64,000 bases of DNA from Paenalcaligenes hermetiae (GTDB taxonomy: Bacteria; Pseudomonadota; Gammaproteobacteria; Burkholderiales; Burkholderiaceae_B). The stretch is taken from contig NZ_BAABKD010000002.1 of assembly GCF_039543645.1 (NCBI RefSeq), positions 186,001 to 250,000 on the forward strand. Reading direction: 5' to 3'. Made by a program: the position numbers and the translations under genes. Numbering within the stretch: the first letter of the stretch is position 1; the number at the start of each line of letters is the position of its first letter. Of the stretch, positions 61,044 to 64,000 are shown one piece after another. Under the pieces are notes generated by a model. That model saw nothing but the letters and a program-made list of their open reading frames with translations, ran no database searches and had not been told where the DNA came from.

Positions 61044-61073
61044 GCTGCCCGTTAGGGGTAAGGAGCTTTATTT

Positions 61074-61102
61074 TGTCACGCCTTGGTGTCCTTTATGTGA
61101 CA
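61074..61102. promoter_or_regulatory. Inverted repeat between gspC and gspG
   Basis: TGTCAC (61074-61079) and GTGACA (61097-61102) are perfect six-base arms, 17 bases apart, in the short gap between the divergent secretion operons. It could be a shared operator. Confidence 0.4.
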
Positions 61103-61127
61103 TTTTCTTTTTTATTAATTGTTTGCA

Positions 61128-61571
61128 ATGTCATCACACTCTTCTCAAGCGGTAGCCTCTCAATCACAACGGGGTTTTTCTTTAATTGAAATTATGGTGG
61201 TCATCGTGATCATGGGTATTATGGCCGCTCTCGTCGTGCCAAATTTACTAAATCGCCCTGACCAAGCCCGTGCTATTGCGGCAAAACAAGATATTCTTGC
61301 TATCAGCCAAGCTCTAAAGTTATATCGCCTAGATAACGGTCGATACCCTACCACCGAACAAGGGTTAGACGCCCTGCAAACCAAACCAACCATTCCACCT
61401 GTTCCCCACAACTGGCAGCCTTATTTAGATCGTTTACCCATGGACCCATGGGGAAACCCATATCATTACCTAAACCCCGGTGTACATGGTGAGGTAGATG
61501 TGTTCTCTTTTGGGGCAGACGGTGTCGCTGGTGGAGAGGGCGTTAATAGCGATATTGGGTCGTGGCAATAA
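61128..61571 (+). CDS. gspG: Major pseudopilin GspG
   Basis: Main subunit of the T2SS pseudopilus. The 147 residues have a prepilin leader cleaved at G16/F17, followed by FSLIEIMVVIVIMGIMAALV with glutamate at +5 (E21). The C-terminal calcium-binding region PMDPWGNPYHYLNPG...FSFGADGVAGG is typical of GspG. I use the ATG at 61128; a TTG three codons upstream is less likely. No strong ribosome site is visible. Confidence 0.95.
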   Translation: MSSHSSQAVASQSQRGFSLIEIMVVIVIMGIMAALVVPNLLNRPDQARAIAAKQDILAISQALKLYRLDNGRYPTTEQGLDALQTKPTIPPVPHNWQPYLDRLPMDPWGNPYHYLNPGVHGEVDVFSFGADGVAGGEGVNSDIGSWQ

Positions 61572-61578
61572 TATTGCG

Positions 61579-62019
61579 ATGCATCAGCAAGGGTTTTCGA
61601 TTCTGGAGGTCTTAGTAGTACTCGTCATTATCAGTATTACTGCCATGGTTGGTATGAGTTATATGCCCCAATCCAGTACCAATAGCTTACATGCTGATGG
61701 CATTCGGCTCACTCAACTGTTTACTCTTGCTCAAAACTATGCCCACCAGCAAGGGGTAAACATGATTTGGCAACCCGAGTCCCAAGGTTTTACTTTTACT
61801 CTAACCGATGCCAACACCAAAACACTTCCCACCCCTTTACTGCCCCAATCCTGGCTGAGTCCTCGTCCGGTGCAAGTCAGTATAGAGCCCGCACATGAGG
61901 TAGTGCGGTTTAACGCGCATTGGCTACGCGCCCCTTATACCGTAATCCTGGATAACGGGATCGATCGTTTACGCATTCAAAAAGATCCCTATGGTAGCTA
62001 TGAGGTGCTGTATCAATGA
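61579..62019 (+). CDS. gspH: Minor pseudopilin GspH
   Basis: Minor pseudopilin near the pseudopilus tip. The 146 residues start MHQQGFSILEVLVVLVIISI, with cleavage at G5/F6 and glutamate at +5 (E10). A beta-rich C-terminal domain follows (LRIQKDPYGSYEVL). It is seven bases after gspG; its stop overlaps the start of gspI (ATGA). Confidence 0.88.
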   Translation: MHQQGFSILEVLVVLVIISITAMVGMSYMPQSSTNSLHADGIRLTQLFTLAQNYAHQQGVNMIWQPESQGFTFTLTDANTKTLPTPLLPQSWLSPRPVQVSIEPAHEVVRFNAHWLRAPYTVILDNGIDRLRIQKDPYGSYEVLYQ

Positions 62020-62381
62020 AAAGAGAACGCGGTTATACACTTGTCGAGGTATTAATTGCTCTGGCTATTGTTAGCGTTGCGATCACAGCAGTTTTTCATG
62101 CACTACAAGTCAGTACGCATAGCAGCCGCCAAGTGGGACTACGTAGCTTGGCCCTACATGCGGCTCAAAACACGCTGGCTGAACTCTATTTACAGCGAGC
62201 ATTTCCACAACCTGGACTTAGCACAAAAGCGTGCCCATTAGGTCCATATGCCTTTTCTTGTGAAATTGAAAGTAAAAAAACTATGCATGCTCAATTTCGC
62301 CAAATAACCATTCGAGTGCACTTGGAAAATGAGCCCAATGCCTTGAGTACTTTATATGGAACCTTAGCGCGTACACGATGA
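62016..62381 (+). CDS. gspI: Minor pseudopilin GspI
   Basis: Minor pseudopilin that forms a tip complex with GspJ and GspK. The 121 residues begin MKRERGYTLVEVLIALAIVS, cleaved at G6/Y7, with glutamate at +5 (E11). The short ALQVSTHSSRQVGLRSLALHAAQNTL stretch, read as two parts, is GspI-like (the usual WVAxNQLAE equivalent is HAAQNTLAEL). Coupled by four-base overlaps on both sides. Confidence 0.9.
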   Translation: MKRERGYTLVEVLIALAIVSVAITAVFHALQVSTHSSRQVGLRSLALHAAQNTLAELYLQRAFPQPGLSTKACPLGPYAFSCEIESKKTMHAQFRQITIRVHLENEPNALSTLYGTLARTR

Positions 62382-62974
62382 ATGAACGTGGTTTTACTCT
62401 TATTGAGGTTCTCATTGTCTTATTTATTATGTCTATTTTAAGCGTTTTATCTTGGCAAGCACTAGATCATGTCGATCGCGCTAAACAACGTCTGGATCGC
62501 TCCCAGACACAAATCAATGCAATTCAGGCCGTACTGCAACAGCTAGAGTACGATCTGCAAAATCATGCCAATTTATCGCTTTATCTGGAAAATCGCCCCG
62601 CTTTACCTTTTAGTGCCAACCAACCTTGGGAACTGCATGGTATCCATTGGGAGCAAACTGAAACCGCCTCTACTCTATATATTTTGCAAGCCATTGATCA
62701 ACAATGGCAATGGGTGCAATGGACCTTTAAAGATCAAAAACTTTACCGTGATGAGGCAACTGCTGGCATCGAGCTACCCCTTGCGCAGAGCCAGCCACAC
62801 TTTGTTGCTTTACCCGCTGTCCACGACTTTCAAATTCAAGCATGGATTCCAGCCCGGGGGTGGCAAACCCCGCCTTTACTCAGCCAACGGCGTGCTACAG
62901 GCGTGGAAATCCAGTTAACTCAACAGCAAAACGAACAACGCTTCACTTATCGTAAAGTGGTGGTGCTGCCATGA
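62378..62974 (+). CDS. gspJ: Minor pseudopilin GspJ
   Basis: Minor pseudopilin of the tip complex. The 198 residues begin MNERGFTLIEVLIVLFIMSI, cleaved at G5/F6, with glutamate at +5 (E10). The LSWQALDHVDRAKQRLDRSQ segment and LQQLEYDLQNHA match GspJ. It overlaps gspK by four bases. Confidence 0.9.
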   Translation: MNERGFTLIEVLIVLFIMSILSVLSWQALDHVDRAKQRLDRSQTQINAIQAVLQQLEYDLQNHANLSLYLENRPALPFSANQPWELHGIHWEQTETASTLYILQAIDQQWQWVQWTFKDQKLYRDEATAGIELPLAQSQPHFVALPAVHDFQIQAWIPARGWQTPPLLSQRRATGVEIQLTQQQNEQRFTYRKVVVLP

Positions 62975-63861
62975 GCCTTTACTCTATCCAACAACAAGGC
63001 TTAGCGGTCATCAATGCCTTAGTCATTGTCATGGCTACCAGCCTCATTGCGGTCAGCTTATTAGAAAAACAAAGCCAACAAACTGAACGACTCATTGCCG
63101 AACAAGAGCGTAGTCAGGCTGTTTGGCTGCTGCGCGGCGGACTCGACTGGGTACAACAACTTTTGCAAATCGAGGGTCGCCGCAGTCCGATCACTACTAC
63201 CAGTGGAGTGCTTGCACAACGCCTTCAAAACCTAACCATTGAGGCCATAGAGGGCACAGAGTCCGCCTTATTTTCTGGTTATATTGAAGACGAGCAAAGC
63301 AAGTTTAATCTATTACGCCTGGTATCAGCCCAAGCAATTGATTCACAGCAAGTGGCTCAACTTGAACAGCTCTTTATGTGGATAGATTTACCTCAGACAC
63401 TCGCTAAAGCATTTGCGCAACAGCTTCTAGGTAGTTATCAAACGTCTTCTCACTCTCCCAGTCAACTTGCGGGACGTCGTCCGACAGAGCTGGCAGCCGC
63501 TGCCTCACTGAGTTCTGAGCAACGTACTCGTCTTAACCAGTACTGCACCTTATTACCCCCTCAGACCAAGCTCAATATCAATACGGCCTCGGCAGAAGTG
63601 CTCGCCGCCTCTATTCCTACACTGAGTTTGGCTGAAGCCACCCAGCTAGTCCGTGACCGAGATCAGGGAAATTGGTTTATGTCGACCTCACAGTTTTTGC
63701 AACGCTTACCCAGCGCAGAACACGACACATTAAAAAAAGTAGAGCTTAAAAGCCAGTGGTTTGTAGTGCATGGCGAAATTCAGCGTGGTGCTACCCATGT
63801 ACGCCAGCAAGCATTACTGCACCGTCAGTCCAATCAAACCTCTATTGTTTGGGTTCAATAA
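62971..63861 (+). CDS. gspK: Minor pseudopilin GspK
   Basis: Tip subunit of the pseudopilus. The 296 residues begin MSLYSIQQQGLAVINALVIV. Cleavage is expected at G10/L11, and +5 is asparagine instead of glutamate, the known peculiarity of GspK. The large inserted domain contains YIEDEQSKFNLLRLV and LNINTASAEVLAASIP, both GspK signatures. It shares one base with gspL (TAATG). Confidence 0.92.
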   Translation: MSLYSIQQQGLAVINALVIVMATSLIAVSLLEKQSQQTERLIAEQERSQAVWLLRGGLDWVQQLLQIEGRRSPITTTSGVLAQRLQNLTIEAIEGTESALFSGYIEDEQSKFNLLRLVSAQAIDSQQVAQLEQLFMWIDLPQTLAKAFAQQLLGSYQTSSHSPSQLAGRRPTELAAAASLSSEQRTRLNQYCTLLPPQTKLNINTASAEVLAASIPTLSLAEATQLVRDRDQGNWFMSTSQFLQRLPSAEHDTLKKVELKSQWFVVHGEIQRGATHVRQQALLHRQSNQTSIVWVQ

Positions 63862-64000
63862 TGCGCACACATCTTCGGTTACAACTTCCTCGATTACAAA
63901 CACTAACCGTGCAACAGCCTCTTGCTTTTGCCATTGTTGATCGTCGCCGTCAGCTACAACAAGAAGGCCACATGCCCTTGTCGCAGCTTTTACGGCAGTT
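63861..64000 (+). CDS. gspL: Type II secretion protein GspL, N-terminal fragment (runs off window)
   Basis: The first 46 codons are visible, opening MRTHLRLQLPRLQTLTVQQP and continuing LAFAIVDRRRQLQQEGHMPL. GspL is an actin-like cytoplasmic domain protein that binds the GspE ATPase. The N-terminal LRLQLP pattern, the position after gspK and the TAATG coupling support the call; the rest lies beyond the right edge. Confidence 0.8.
   Translation, partial: MRTHLRLQLPRLQTLTVQQPLAFAIVDRRRQLQQEGHMPLSQLLRQ

Overview
The window is a continuous stretch of chromosome from a Gram-negative betaproteobacterium, most likely a low-GC member of the Alcaligenaceae (order Burkholderiales). Three things support this. 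The block gyrA-serC-pheA-tyrA-aroA-cmk-rpsA-ihfB-lapA-lapB-hldA-hldD has the order typical of that family. The tmRNA tag reads ANDERFALAA. A cbb3 oxidase cluster sits next to an FNR regulator. LPS-heptose genes, an OmpA-type protein and a type II secretion system confirm an outer membrane. The genus cannot be fixed from sequence reading alone. Almost all of the window is ordinary core genome: no insertion sequence, prophage, CRISPR array, rRNA or tRNA gene was seen.

Layout. 1-1125: the 3' end of glnE, then queH. 1180-5714: a branched-chain-amino-acid-type ABC importer (livFGMH and a binding protein). 5874-8465: clpB behind a heat-shock-type promoter. 8792-15904: fnr facing the microaerobic respiration cluster (ccoH, ccoG, ccoP, ccoQ, ccoO, ccoN, ccoS and a drastically shortened ccoI). 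16059-18464: isocitrate lyase and queF. 18489-22351: pgsA, uvrC, nagZ, acpS. 22449-30469: a phenylacetate catabolic operon, paaABCDE then paaN, paaG, paaI, paaK. 30613-34585: orn, an M48 protease, rsgA, a CoA-type Nudix hydrolase and rplS. 34707-34904: a 48-codon gene behind a LexA-type box. 34995-39547: an acyl-CoA dehydrogenase, etfAB and a histone-deacetylase-family enzyme. 39559-45634: mltB, cysM, comEA, hldD, hldA, lapB, lapA. 45740-55605: ihfB back to gyrA. 56032-59367: ompA, ubiG, gph, sstT. 59509-59881: ssrA. 59932-64000: type II secretion genes gspO and gspC, divergent from gspGHIJKL.

How the genes work together. Phenylacetate is activated by PaaK, epoxidised by PaaABC(D)E, isomerised by PaaG and opened through the PaaN-type dehydrogenase. 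The acetyl-CoA produced fits with isocitrate lyase, and EtfAB serves the acyl-CoA dehydrogenase. FNR, a FNR box plus TATAAT promoter in front of ccoI, and the full set of cco genes describe oxygen-controlled assembly of a high-affinity oxidase. QueH and QueF together suggest de novo queuosine synthesis.

The observations most worth following up are two. First, a CcoI-like protein keeps all eight membrane helices and the copper-binding CPC motif but has lost every cytosolic catalytic domain, under an apparent FNR class II promoter. Second, a very basic 48-residue protein with a strong ribosome-binding site lies directly behind a near-consensus LexA (SOS) box.
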